Assembly: GCF_037975245.1 (NCBI RefSeq)
Contig: NC_092575.1
Span: 28,483,341 to 28,547,340, forward strand
Direction of reading: 5' to 3'
DNA: 64,000 nucleotides
Origin: Apostichopus japonicus
Lineage: Eukaryota > Echinodermata > Holothuroidea > Aspidochirotida > Stichopodidae
A model generated the notes under the pieces. The model was not told where the DNA came from. It saw only the letters and a list, made by a program, of their open reading frames with translations, and searched no databases. Positions 1-12,800 of this stretch are shown here, one piece after another. A program made the translations under genes and the position numbers. Each line of letters starts with the position of its first letter. Position 1 is the stretch's first letter.

Positions 1-907
1 GGATCAAGTTACACAGTAAGTTTAATCTCATATTTACTCAATGTGGAATTATGTTTGAGTACTGTGAGCTCTCTCACTCAGATCCTTGCTCATAACCAGG
101 GTATTGACCCTGTAGATGAATTCAGCTGCACTGGGAAGATGCAGCATCACATTACATGTTAATGAAATACTGTACGTGACGATTGGCTCGTAGCTCAGTT
201 ATGTACAGTACTGTACTTGGGATGAAGTTATCGCTGCAGTCTCGTAAGCACAGTGAGCAGTTGTCTTTAGGAATTAGCTTGTTTCTTGCTGTGTGTCTTT
301 AACCAATGTTTGAAATTCTGTACTTCATATTTTGGCTGAGGAATATTATAGGGCAATTTAAACAAATATCAGGTAACCTTCTCTTTTTGTTACTTTTGGT
401 GACTGGGTTCTGAGGTGTGTCTACTGTTTTGATGGAACTAGAATGATCATTGTATACCACAGTATGCTTTTATGCAACAGTTGCACTTTATATGCAAAAG
501 TATTGCTGTAATAGCATTTAGTTTATGAATTTAGTAAATTCCTGGTTGTAACAATTAAGAATAGTTGGATTGCATGTCTGTATTCGTTCTCTTCAAGTTC
601 TATTGTATGCATGTACAATTTATATCCTACTGTGTTGTTAAGAATACTTGTTATCTATAGCTGTAGGCCTACTGTACCTTTGTCTTCAACTGGTAATAAC
701 AGGATGTACCATGACTGCCTTCCTGGAATAGGACTGAAGGTAGAATAATACAGTATGTACACACTTAGAATAACATTGTAAAGTGTGTACTTATATGCAC
801 AGTATTCTATACAGACCATATCAGTCCTATGCTGTCTCCCATCCTGTTCCTCGCCCTCCCCTCATTTCCTTCTCCCCCTTTATCCTCTCCTCTTGTTCCC
901 CCTATTA
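1..907. other. Sequence upstream of the first transposon, probably aldolase 5' intron
   Basis: I see no convincing coding exon here. A good splice-donor string (ACA then GTAAGTTT) begins at base 16, so the window may open inside a 5' untranslated exon of the aldolase gene, with the rest being first intron. That is inference. The stretch is AT-rich and contains many copies of TACAGTA/TACTGTA and GTACAGTAC-like strings. Confidence 0.35.
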
Positions 908-1987
908 CAGGTAGGGGCCCCTCAGAATGCTGGTGCCCCTCAAAATGTAGGTGAACAAATATTATTGGCTAGAAAAAAAACTGAACCTGTCATGAACTTT
1001 CTATTATACTTTTTAGGTAGGATATATGTATGATGAATTTAAAATTGCCAACAACTCAAAAATTATTTCATAGTTTCCAAAAAAACATATGGGTACAGTC
1101 ATCTATTTGCTAACCGTGCATCTAAAATTTGCTATTAATTGAAGTGCACCTTCTTGGCACTGCATCAAAAACGGACAACTAGGGGGTAATTTACATTGCA
1201 AAATTACCTGTCTGTAGAATGATGATCAGTGAAATATAGCACTTTGTACGTAACTTGATATTTTTGAAAACATCATTACTTGATCAGAATCAGCATTTTG
1301 AGGGGCATTCAACCAGCGTTTTGAGGGTCAATAAAAAAAATTATGAAAAATTAATAAATCCATTATAGTGTAATATCAAAACTGTATTTTTACATGAAAC
1401 ATATAATTTTACACTAATAACACCAAAAATAAACACTAACCTCACATATTTTGTAATTTAACTACGTTAAATAAGTTGCTCTCATTTTTTTTAAATGTTC
1501 TGAGAAATATTTACTATTTCCTTCTACAGTATTCCCTCAATTCTATGTCCATTACATTTACTAAGATATGTACAATTCACAACGTACTGCCAAAATGACT
1601 ACTATATAAATGAAGATCTCATTTGGATGTAAGTTTTGCTACCTTTAAGATTTTTAACATTGTGGGTCAGTTCAACTGGGTGGGTGCTTTATGGGTTAGC
1701 ACAAAATACAGTACCACTGTACCACACACATATAGTATAAACGAATTTTAATGACACTTTAAAGAACCTACATTCACATGTAAGTTTCATGTAGCTGAAG
1801 AAAGAGCAATCTGTTTTTAACTGTAATGATTTATATTTAACAGATAATAAAGAACTTTATCATTTGAAACTTTAATTAAACAAATAAAGCATCATCAGAA
1901 AAGACAAACTTGTAAAGGGTAATAACTAAACTATAAAATTAATCAACTTTTCAATTCACAAACACATGTTTATTGATAAATGTATTT

Positions 1988-3440
1988 CTACATTCTTCCA
2001 CATTTCACCATCCCTGGTTGCACTTCTGCTTCATACACTTCACCATAAAATATAGAAGCAGACTCTTTTTCCATTTCCTGTGGCATACCCTTATCTACTC
2101 CAAATGGCTTCTCTAAACATCTCACACAGACTTCATCTCCCACCTTTTGTAGGACTCTACCAATAAACACTTCTTCTTCATATTTCACCTTAACCCACCG
2201 ATACTTTCACATCCTTCATATCCAACCTTCTTAACCCCATCACATCTACACCTTCAACCTCGACAGCATCTACACCTTCAACCTCAACTGCACCATCAAC
2301 CTCAACCTCTTCTGCACCTTAAACCTCAATATCATCTACAGACATCACTCCAACAGATGAGTCATCAACAAGAAGTTGCGGACGCACACCCTTCCCTTGT
2401 GTGCAAGCAGGCAGAATCATATCAGGCTTGACTCCATTTTCATCTTTACATGCAGCTTTACTGCATATATTTGGGAAGCCAGCACATTCAAGCATTTGGG
2501 ACACAGTTTCAACTTCTCTGCCTCACACTTGCCATCTGGTTTCAAGCAAACACAATGTGACTTAATCTTCAAAAATGTCTCTAGATTACACTGTTTCTTC
2601 AACTTATTGTCTTGTCTGGCTTTGTCCCTTGCTTCGTTCTCTTTATTCAATAACTCCACTGACTCTTATATTTGTTGTCCTTCCATGGATCCATAGACTT
2701 GAGTTACCCTCATGTTACTTGTTACCTTTGGTTTTGGCTTCACTTTCTTAATTGTCAGTAGTCCATCAATCTCATCCAATGGTGTACTCTTGAATGAATC
2801 TTCAAGATTCTGGATGGTTTCTAATGAGTTCTCCAGTTTTTGCGTATAGTACTGCTTGGTGTACTTCTTGATGCCAACTGGCGACTCAACCATTGATGTG
2901 TTGGAAGTTGATGATGAAGGTCCTGTTGTTTCATCAGTTTCATCTTGAATAACAGATGATGCTGGAACAAATTTGTCCTTTTGCATCCATTCAACACTCA
3001 GGCCATGGTTAGTTACACCATGGAGCTATAAACCTGGGATTTATAGCTCCATGGTTACACCAACACGTTTTGCTGCATTTTTTATTATTTCAAGTTTGTT
3101 TGCCCACCGTGGCCAAACATCTGCCAATTTCTTCATGAAACCATCCCTGTTGACTGTGCATTCCGCTTAAAAGAGTTCTCCCTTGCTGTTATGGTATTCA
3201 CAGTGCAAATTTTGATTGATTTGGTCATGTAATTGTGTGACTCCAGTGGTGTCAGGTGGAGTGATGAAAAGATGCATTTCTTTTGCTTTCAAGAACCTCA
3301 ACATCAAATTTTGAACTGTGGCCATCAGAAACAATGACAACTGGTCTTGCTACCTTCTGTGCTGCTACAACAGGGATTCATGTGTTTGAGAACCACATTC
3401 AGTTGTTGATATGAGAAGATTTGGAATGTTCTTGACAGCA
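1988..3440 (-). pseudogene. Jerky/pogo-like DDE transposase remnant
   Basis: Reading the minus strand from about 3440 downwards gives a degenerate DDE domain. It includes ISTTECGSQTHESLL, then PVVIVSDGHSSKFD (second catalytic Asp), then FITPPDTTGVTQLHDQINQ (third catalytic Asp). A frameshift follows near 3172. After that come KRVGVT..GLSVEWMQKDKFV, an acidic low-complexity linker (about 2220-2330) and a C-terminal piece with VCVRCLEKPFG (1988-2188). Several stops and frameshifts separate the segments. I do not see the N-terminal HTH or the first Asp, so it is 5'-incomplete and cannot encode an active enzyme. A 34-bp hairpin insertion interrupts it at 3012-3061. Confidence 0.75.
3012..3061. 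mobile_element. Tiny hairpin insertion (34 bp) with 8-bp target duplication
   Basis: The direct repeat GTTACACC occurs at 3012-3019 and 3054-3061. Between them, 3020-3053 is a near-perfect palindrome that starts ATGGAGCTATAAA and ends TTTATAGCTCCATG around a 7-nt loop. It sits inside the transposase remnant. Conceptual removal of the 34 bp plus one 8-bp repeat rejoins the local minus-strand frame as KRVGVT-NHGLSVEW, so the insertion is younger than the transposase frame. It is far shorter than ordinary MITEs and I do not recognise the family. Confidence 0.75.
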
Positions 3441-4037
3441 ATGTCAGGAGCCATATGTACAAGTGTAGATAGTTGAGTTTGAAGAAATCCAAAGTATTGT
3501 TAATTGTATTTAGGATGTTTGTTGGTTACTTTTGCTCTTTTATTACTTAAGTGGGGAATATTTTTCCATTTGTTGACTGTCAATATGCCAAGGAATGGGA
3601 AAACAAAAAAAATTTTTGTAAAGGAGGTGTCATGTTTTGTATTTTTCATTAGGGAAAATCAGCATTCTGAGGGGCAATACACCAGCATTTTGGGAACCTC
3701 AGTGGGAAAAAATACAAGAAACACAATCAATTTTTAAATAAATCTTAGAGAGTTTAAAATGAGTGAACTAGTCAAAATTTGTTGTTAATTCATCACGTTC
3801 CTGGAAAATTATTAGCAAAATTGTTGACCAGCATTTTGAGGGGCAAGTGTTTTTTAGTGTGGTTTTTCTCCATGCAAAAAAATAATAATAAAAAAAATAT
3901 TTTCATGTTTGGACCCAAATGCAATCTAAGTTAATAGATAATCTTCATAATTATTCATTGTTTTACCCAATAATGTAAAACTGGTGAGCTGTAGGTGACT
4001 TACAAAAAACACCTACATTCTGAGGGGCCCCTACCTG

Positions 4038-6792
4038 TACTCCCTCCCTCCCACCCCATCACCCTCTTGATCTTACAGCAAACTCTAGTGGAACATTGAG
4101 TTAATTCTTGTAAGATATGTACTGTACATGAATGAGAAAGTTCTTGGGAACACACATGATATTAATGGAACATGGAACTAACCACTGGACCATTCACTTG
4201 ATGTCTTTGGTATTTCAGATTAGAATTTGTGTGACCTTCACATATTTTTCTCCATTTGTACTATAGGTACTGTCTGTACAAGGGATTTACAGTAGTACTG
4301 TTCAAGGTTCAGTACGTAGATAAGCCAGAGTTTAAAATGTTACACAATAGTTTGGTACTGTAAGGTTGATTGTGATTGTGCACATGTATGTAATGCAGGC
4401 ATGATGTATGCATGCTGAGAGTGTGGTGTGTGCATACAGTACAGTATGTATCATGCACATCTAGATCTGTACTGTAATGAGATGAAAACATACCAATGCT
4501 CCTTTAAAGTCAAGACACTTAAAATAGTTTGAATACCAGCACTGTAGAATATAGATTGGATGACACTGTACTATAGTTCAAGGAATGGAACCTGTTTCCA
4601 ATCCTGAGCATTTTATACTCGAGGGCTGCATATTGAGACTGCTCTTAGAAGAGGTCAAAGGTCATTTACCAGAATGTTTAATTAATGTCATTAATTTTAA
4701 AGCATCTCTTTTTGATAACCTTTGTTAGTGTTGAAATACTACATTGCTAACAATAAAAATGAAGCAAATAATTTTTTTTACTGTACAGACTTAAAGTCCA
4801 ACTTCACATATAGTAAAGAAACAACTTGTATAATATTTTGTAGACTACGAGGGTTTTTTTTTCATAAGTTCCATAATCATGCAGAAGTGGAATTCTTTTA
4901 GAACTTTACTTAATGATTGACTTTGATTTATCTTGGAGACTATTATTAGTCTGCTGTTTGATCCATTGTGTGCAGTGGAAGTAAAGGTTTGGTAAATTAA
5001 TCATAAATTGATAAACAAACACAACTTGCTATGTAACGGTAACCCACATAAACACTACAATACATACAGGTTATTGTATGTACATGGTTAAAATGGGGTT
5101 GCTATAACCTTTGTTCAGTTAACTGAAATTGAATCTCAAATTATCAGGCTATTTCTTTTCTCAATGTATGTGGTTGTAACCTAAAAGATCCTACAGTAAT
5201 TTATTTCTAGGGAAGCAACAACAAAGTTTAGCCATGGAGCTATTAACGAAATATGAATTAATTTCATTAATAGCTCCATGGTTTAACCAAGCAATGAGAA
5301 GTTTTAGAATCAGACATGTATAAGATTCTCATTTTTTATTGCAAAAGTATCAAAGGTCCTTTAAAAATACATGATACACTTACATTTTAACTTCTAAAAG
5401 ATAATTGTTTGTACATTGGTCATTAGGATTGAAGGCAGCTTGGGGTTGTGTTATGTCTTTAGATTTCTGGAAGAATTTCAGAATTTTAAAGTTTACTTTC
5501 AAATAGTAATAATATTATTATTTTTGCAATGTAAAACTTGAGGCAAAGTTGAGCATTGTTTATCTTCAGTTACTCTTCATGGTTCAACAGTCAAGCAGAT
5601 TTGTTTATTGTCTGACTATAACCCAGGGCATTACAAAATGGAAGTTATTGAATTGTACACTATATGGAACTAGGGTCTAGACCAATCGCATTGAATCTCT
5701 GTTACTGTAGACACTATTAATGCTGTGTACATGTACGTAAAACTAGGCTGTGCTGTATGTACCTGGAGTCACTTTTCTCTGGTGGTTTGTTCCTCTTTGG
5801 GGTGGTGTGTTGTACAGTACAGTATAAACTTGTGTGTAACTGTGTAGTTCAGCACTGCTTCGTCATTCCTCCATTGGTTAGTGGTAATATTGTGAAGGTA
5901 CTGTAAGTACAACTTGTTTGGGAAAATTTAGCAGGCAGAGAGATTCAGGAGGAAATTCAAAACTTTGTAAATCTAAGAAGTATTTGGATAAAGGCTGTTG
6001 GTTCTCATGTTCTGCTAGTTTTATGATATTGTTAACTGTACTGTAGAAATGGTAACATGCATACAGACTGCAAGTCTCACTTCAAATATTAAAGCATTTA
6101 GTGTACTGTCCTCTTGTATAGTTTATCATATTCTGTATCAAACATTACAAAACTTGTCTTGAAGTTATGCAAAATTTAGAATAAGAAAGTGGTTGTTGCC
6201 ATACCTTTGTCAGTGTTAAGTACTGTACTTTATATGTGTTATATATGTATTATAGTTGTAATTATGTGTACAGTATCGTAGTATGTGACAGCTGTGTCCA
6301 GTTTATAGAACACTGTTTGACTACAGTAGTTATGTTAAACCTGAACTGTGAGTTCTTCATCTTTATTTGTGGAAGGATCATGAATACGGTAGGCTAATGT
6401 TTCTTGTCAGAAGTTCAGAACCACATCTAGTGTTATGAGTTCTAGGGTCTTTGAATATTAACAGTACTGTATGTTTTATAGAAGTAGAAGGGAGAAATTA
6501 TCTGTTCTGAAAGCATTCTTATATTAGTTTTCAAGTGAAAGGAAATACTCCAGATTGCACAAGAGTTATTAAATGTAAAAAAATATTGCAGTGTACTGTT
6601 TTAAACTTTCGGATTATGACTTTGCACTGTAGATGGTACAATCACTTAAACATGTTCTGAACGTGTTACAACATTAACATGTACAGTAACTAAGTAATTT
6701 ACTGCTCTCTTCACAATCAGGTCCTGCTGATATTAGCTTGATACAATCATCACACTAACCGTACAGAACTTGCATCATATGTTTCCTTGTAG
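4038..6792. other. Aldolase 5' intron, non-coding
   Basis: Apart from the hairpin at 5226-5288 I find no coding exon or recognisable transposon. The stretch is AT-rich with frequent TACAGTA/TACTGTA strings. It ends in a pyrimidine-rich splice acceptor (TTTCCTTGTAG) at 6782-6792, directly before the 41-nt untranslated leader of the first aldolase coding exon. Confidence 0.5.
5226..5288. mobile_element. Tiny hairpin insertion (47 bp), second copy
   Basis: GTTTAGCC (5226-5233) and GTTTAACC (5281-5288) match at 7 of 8 positions and flank a palindrome (5234-5280) that starts ATGGAGCTATTAA and ends TTAATAGCTCCATG. Termini and layout equal those of the copy at 3012-3061, but the loop is longer (47 versus 34 bp). 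This supports a dispersed family rather than a chance palindrome. Confidence 0.65.
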
Positions 6793-6833
6793 ATTTCCAT
6801 TGAATCACTATCGAACCATCAAAAACAACCATC

Positions 6834-9800
6834 ATGTCTGAATCATCGGTACCCCACGCCCTCTCTCAAGAGCAGAAGAAGGAATTGGTGGACATTGCAA
6901 ATCGCATCGTAGCGCCAGGAAAGGGTATCTTAGCTGCTGATGAAAGCACTGGTGAGTTGATGGCAGTAATTTGCCCTCGTTCAAAATTGATAAAATCAAA
7001 TGCATGTCAGGAGAAGCTGGAAAATCATTGAATTCATGAAGTCATGAAGTTGATTTTCCAATTTTGCAATATTTCTTAATTTCCAGAAATGCCCCAAGAA
7101 ATGGAAACTGTAATTGTGTGGTAGCAGCTAATTTAGACAAGTGGTTCTTCAGTGTTGCTTTATAGGTGATTGTTTGGGCACAGTTGATGTAGAAAGCAGA
7201 CTTTGTTTATCACATAGTCAGTTGGGGTAAAAAAAAACAAGGGGCAGTTGGGGTAAAAAAAACAACCCCTTTTTATAGAAGGGGAATATTTAGCTAAAGT
7301 TCCAATTTATTTTGGGTGATAGTCCTATATGTCTAGTTTATTGTTATATAATTTCTGGAACTCTATATCACTTCGCTGCCAATCACTGCTTCATCGAATC
7401 AAGCGAATGCTAAACTAGCAAAATTTTAAGTTTGTACCACGTATCCGGAACTTTCTCCTGTATACCCAGCTTATATTATGCGGAGATTATTCCAGCAGTT
7501 ACAGCATAGCAGTTAGTGATATTACACTCCCCCATGGTAGAATTACTCCAACTTCATTCATGCTTCATGGGGGGGCCTTGTTTTTTTTTACCCCAAAAAA
7601 ATTATGCGAATCGGGTAAAAAAAAAACTTTCCGGCTCCAATGTACTCCCTATTTTGCCCGAATGGATAAATTTTTCCATAATGTTGATTTTAGAGGTTAG
7701 GCAAATAGTTTTCATGTCTGTCATGTGTCAAAAATGTTAAATAATTGGGCAGAAGTAACTGAAATTGGCTCTACTCTAATATTTCTACTATATTACACCA
7801 CATTTGTGTAGCATCATATACACACTGTACAGTATGAATATGGCTGAGCATGACATATGACACGAGCCATCCATAATTACGAATTAAGACAATTTCACAC
7901 TTTTTTTCCTTTTTCATGTAAAGGTAGTAGCTCATACTTAGATGTAATTTTATGCAAACATGATTTTAAGATACATTCATGAAGAAAATAGCTGTTTTCT
8001 AGCATTGTTTTTTTTTACCTCGGCATTGTTTTTTTACCCCGAAGTAAGCAAATTTTGGGGTAAAAAAAAACATTTTTTGCAAGAAACGACACTTTCAATT
8101 TACAAAAAAATAATTTTTGTTAGATTCTCCTTGAGAGAATCCCACTCCACACACTTGAACATTGGAATTGAAACAACACCTCTTACTTTAGGTAAATTGG
8201 TTTTTTTTACCCCACTTGACTACAGTATATTCCTTATTCTTGTCTCTTTGTGTACAGGTACTATGGGCAAGAGGCTCTCTGCCATCAGTGTTGAAAACAC
8301 AGAAGAAAATCGCCGTCTGTATCGTCAACTCCTTTTCACAACAGACAAAAGTTACGCAAACCACATCAGCGGAGTCATCTTCTTTCACGAAACACTTTTC
8401 CAGAAGGCGGACGATGGCAGGTCTTTTGTGGATGTCGTTAAAGGAAATGGCGTTGTGGTTGGCATCAAGGTATTGTGTAATTGATTAGTAGTTGTAGCCT
8501 TTGTATCTTGAACAGAATGTTTTTGGTTAACATCAAGAACATTCAAAGCCAGTCAAAAGAGTATCTTCAAAGTGCTCTAATGTGCTTCATATGTCCTTCA
8601 TGTTGAGATGGTGTTAAATGTGATTAGGTGACTCTCTGCTTATCTTGTTCCAGTCTTGAAGTGTCTAAATGTATGGTCCAGTAGAAAAAAAATGATATCT
8701 AACAGCAGTTTTATTATCACGAAACTGTCATATATAGTTGTACTTTATTGCATTAATACCTTGAAGCTTGACTGAGGGCAGCAGTCCCAGCATTGCTACC
8801 TTAAATCTAGAGTGAGGGCAGCAGTACCAGCATTAGTACCTTTAGTCTAGAGTGAGGGAAGCAGAGTCAGCATTAGTACTTTGAAGCTAGAGTGAGGGCA
8901 GCAGTGCCAGCATTAATACCATGCATCTAGAGTGAGGGCAGCAGTGCTTGCCTTAGTACCTTGTATCTCAAGTGAGGGCAGCAGTGCTTGCATTACTACC
9001 TTGAATCTAGAGTGAGGGCAGCAGTGCCAGCATTAGTACCTTGAAGCGAAAGTGAGGGCAGCAGTGCCAGCATTAGTACCTTGAAGCTAAAGTGAGGGCA
9101 GCAGTGCCAGCATTAGTACCTTGACGCTGGAGTGACGGCAGCAGTGCCAGCATCAGTACCTTGTATCTAGAGTGAGGGCAACAGTGCCAGCATTAGTACC
9201 TTGAAGCTTGAGTGAGGGCAGCAGTACCAGCATTAGTACCTTGTATCTAGAGTGAGGGCAGCAGTGCTAGCATTAGAACCTTGAAGGTATAGTGAGGGCA
9301 GCAGTACCAGCATTAGTATCTTGAAGCTTGAGTGAGGGCAGCAGTACCAGCATTAGTACCTTGTATCTAGAGTGAGGGCAGCAGTGCTAGCATTAGAACC
9401 TTGAAGGTATAGTGAGGGCAGCAGTACCAGCATTAGTACCTTGAAGCTTGAGTGAGGGCAGCAGTACCAGCATTAGTACCTTGTATCTAGAGTGAGGGCA
9501 GCAGTGCTAGCATAAGAACCTTGAAGGTATAGTGAGGGCAGCAGTGCCAGCATTAATACTTTGAAGCTAGAGTGAGAGCAGTAGTGCCAGCATTAGTACC
9601 TTGAAGCTAGAATGAGGGCATTAGTGCCAGCATTAGTACTTGAAGCTAGAGTGAGGGTACTAATGCTGGCACTGCTGCCCTCACTGTAGCTTCAAGGTAC
9701 TAATGGTCTTGTATCTTGAATGAGGGCAGCAGTGCTAGCATTAGTACCTTGAAGCTAGTGTGAGGGCAGCAGTGCCGGCATTAGTACCTTGTATCTAGAG

Positions 9801-12800
9801 TGAGGGCAACAGTGCTAGCATTTGTACCTTGTAACTTTTTTTTCTGCAGTTTTGAAGCTGCTTTGCTTAGGCATAAAACAAGAATGTTTAGATCATTATA
9901 CTTCTAATTTTGTTAATTATGCTGATCTCATTTCACATCATAACTGATACACTGCAAACCTGGGAAATGCCTTAAACACTAAGTTTGTAAGGAAAGCTGC
10001 ACCATATACTACCTCTTATTACAGCTCCATAGTTACACACACATGGTGTCTTAATTGGACCTTTGCCTTGGTAACTGTTCTTTAAGGACAAATCCAAAAA
10101 GGAATTTCCAAATGTTATGAAAACCTCTATAAAATTGCTCCCATCATTGCAGATAAAATGATGAAAAAAAAATGAAAAAGTTTGATCGCAGGCTGGGACA
10201 TTAAAAAACTATCAATTTCCTCTAATTTCTATATATTGCAAAATGTGTTGAAATTGCTTTGTTTTCCTCAGTGTCAGACTGCAAGTTTTATTTTTGGATG
10301 GGGTGTGTTATTTAGAACTAAGTACTGAACAATAATTCTAGCAAAGCTGTTGATACTCATCTCACCATTGAAGGTTGTAAAACCTAGCCTAAACTATGAA
10401 AATTATTACATTGTTTTTTGTGTTTTGTATTTCAATCAATACCTTTTTAAATTTAGGACTGTAAATTGGAATGTACGATGACAAAGCAGTTTTCTGCCTC
10501 CTTAACACTACCTTGTAAACATATAGGATTTATTAGACTGGAGTTGTCCTTTAAATATCAAGACTACTACTATATTAAGCTATATTGAATATGAAGAAAG
10601 GTTGGTGGAAATTGCATGACTCCCTGGAGACCAAGATTCCAGACAGGTTATTACAGTCTGTCTTTCTGTAATGTTGAACTGCTACTGATCTTGCACAGTG
10701 CTAACGTCTTTCAAGTTGACATTGATGATATCCGGGGCTTCACCCTAGTAGGTTTCCATTGCAATCTTAATTACAGCCAAACTTGCTCAGTCATTGCTAC
10801 AAAGCTGCCAATTCTAAAGCTGCATTCCAATGGGAAAAAGAGAAGATAGACTGTTGAGATATGGTTCAGTGAATATTTTTAAGGCTTGAAGTTTTTATTT
10901 GAGGTGCAAAGGTCATGTTGCTACAGTGTAGTAGGCCTACCATTCACATTAAGTGAAAGGTAGGGACATTTCTTATTCTAGTTGTTGCCTTTAAGATTGT
11001 GTATATTTGTAATTATTATTCAATATTTGCCAACTTCTGGTTATTTTATTTTGATTTGAAAGTTTTGTACAACAGTGATGGTTTGCTTTTGCTCACTTTT
11101 TAGAGTCAGGTGAAAGCATACATTTCAGTTAGTTTGAATACAAAATGTGACTAAAGGTACAACAAAAGTCATGGAGTAGCTATGCAGGTCACAAGGATGT
11201 AGTGTTTGTTATAGTTAGCCTCTCTTTATGAGAGCTCTGTGACATTTGGTGCCTGGTAGGTGGCTGTTCTGGTTTGGTTTATTTAGTTAGCCTCTCTTTA
11301 TGAGAGTTTGTATATTTGGTGCCTGTTAGGTGCCTGCTTGGTGCCTGTTAGGTGGCTGTTATGTGGCTGTTATGGGTCGGTTAATGTAGTTAACCTCTGT
11401 TTATGAGAGCTCTGTGATATTTGGTGCCTGTTAGGTGCCTGCTTGGTGCCTGTTAGGTGGCTGTTATGTGTCGGTTTGTGCAGTTAGCCTCTCTTTATGA
11501 GAGCTCTGTGATAATTGGTGCCTGTTAGGTGGCTGATCTGGTTCGGTTTATATAGTTTGTCTCTCTTTATGAGAGCTCTGTGATATTTTTTGCCTGTTCT
11601 TTGCCTATTAGGTGGCTGTTATTTGTTGGTTTATGTAGTTAACCTCTCTTTATAAGAGCTCTGTGATATTTGGTGGCTGTTATGTGTCGTTTTATGCAGT
11701 TAGCCTCTCTTTATGAGAGCTCTGTGTTATTTGGTGCCTGTCCGTTGCCTGTCCGTTGCCTGTCCGTTGCCTGTCCTGTGCCTGTTAGATGGCTGTTTAT
11801 GTGTTGTACGCAGTTAGCCTCTCTTTAGAAGAGCTCTGTTGAAGTGTTTCCTGTTATGATCATATCATTTGTTGTTCCGCAACCGTTATACCACCAGCAA
11901 GTGACATTTAGACTTGTTATGTTACAGAATGTACACCCTGGATGTGTAAGGTTATCATTGTTTATTTTGAAGAGCTCTGTTTGTTTGCTAGTTTACTGTT
12001 TCTTTGTATAGTACTTTCCTGTCCTCTCATGCTTGTTACTCTCTGGACATAATGTATTACAGTTGTCTGTACTAGTGTTGACTTTAATTTGTTGGTGCTG
12101 CTGTAGTGTATTATTGTGTATGTATTATATATTTAGGAGAGATCTAGTACAGTAAATTGTTTGCAATATTTCTGAACTGATGTTAGAGTGGTTGTAGTTC
12201 TTAAATGTTGTGGGATTTTGTGATTTAGTAGTTTGTGGGATTATGCAAGTTCAAGTATTTTCTTCAATTTAAACACTAAAATATTGTATGAGTTGAGTAC
12301 ATTACTGTCTGTACCAGTCCTGTATTGTGTGCTCTTCGTCACATGATGTACTTTGATGCCGGTGTCTAGAAGCAGTCTTTGTCACTGGTCACGTAAGGCG
12401 GTGAACAGGAAATGAGGACAATAAGGCTCGGTGGTTAGTTTCTAAGATAAAACAAAAACCCTGCAAGAGGAATAACAGAAGTATGAATATATTTTCATGT
12501 TCTTACATGTTGGAGTACACGTACACTAATGCTATCAAGTCCATGTTGTACCATTTCATTTATTTTGTTAGGTGGACAAGGGCGTGGTCCCTCTGGCTGG
12601 CACCCTCAACAATGAATGCACAACACAAGGTCTGGATGGTCTTGCTGACAGGTGCAAGGAATACAAGGCTGCCGGTGCTGACTTTGCCAAGTGGCGGTGC
12701 GTCCTGAAGATCTCTGAACACACCCCATCAACTCTAGCAATGAAAGAAAACGCTAACGTATTGGCCCGCTACGCCTCTATCTGTCAGCAGGTAAGTCAGC

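Larger units (their letters stand above)
908..4037 (-). mobile_element. Pogo/jerky-like DNA transposon with TA target site, decayed
   Basis: Both ends carry the same inverted terminal sequence, starting CAGGTAGGGGCCCCTCAG at 908 and its reverse complement ending at 4037, each bordered by TA (906-907 and 4038-4039). Subterminal copies of a CAGCATTTTGAGGGGC-type repeat occur near 1298, 3660 and 3829. A broken transposase lies inside on the minus strand and shows DDE motifs of the Tc1/mariner-pogo-jerky superfamily, which agrees with TA target duplication. The element lies upstream of the aldolase coding exons, probably in a 5' intron. Confidence 0.8.

Noticed and set aside
785-1033. An 82-codon open frame with a hydrophobic start
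   Set aside because: It crosses the left end of the pogo-like transposon and shows no family features.
7960-8484. A 174-codon frame running through the second aldolase exon
   Set aside because: Only 8258-8469 is exon; the upstream part is transposon sequence and the frame runs on past the splice donor at 8470.
8752-9838. CRISPR-like regular spacing of repeats
   Set aside because: The units are contiguous 40-bp tandem copies without unique spacers, in an animal intron; it is a minisatellite.
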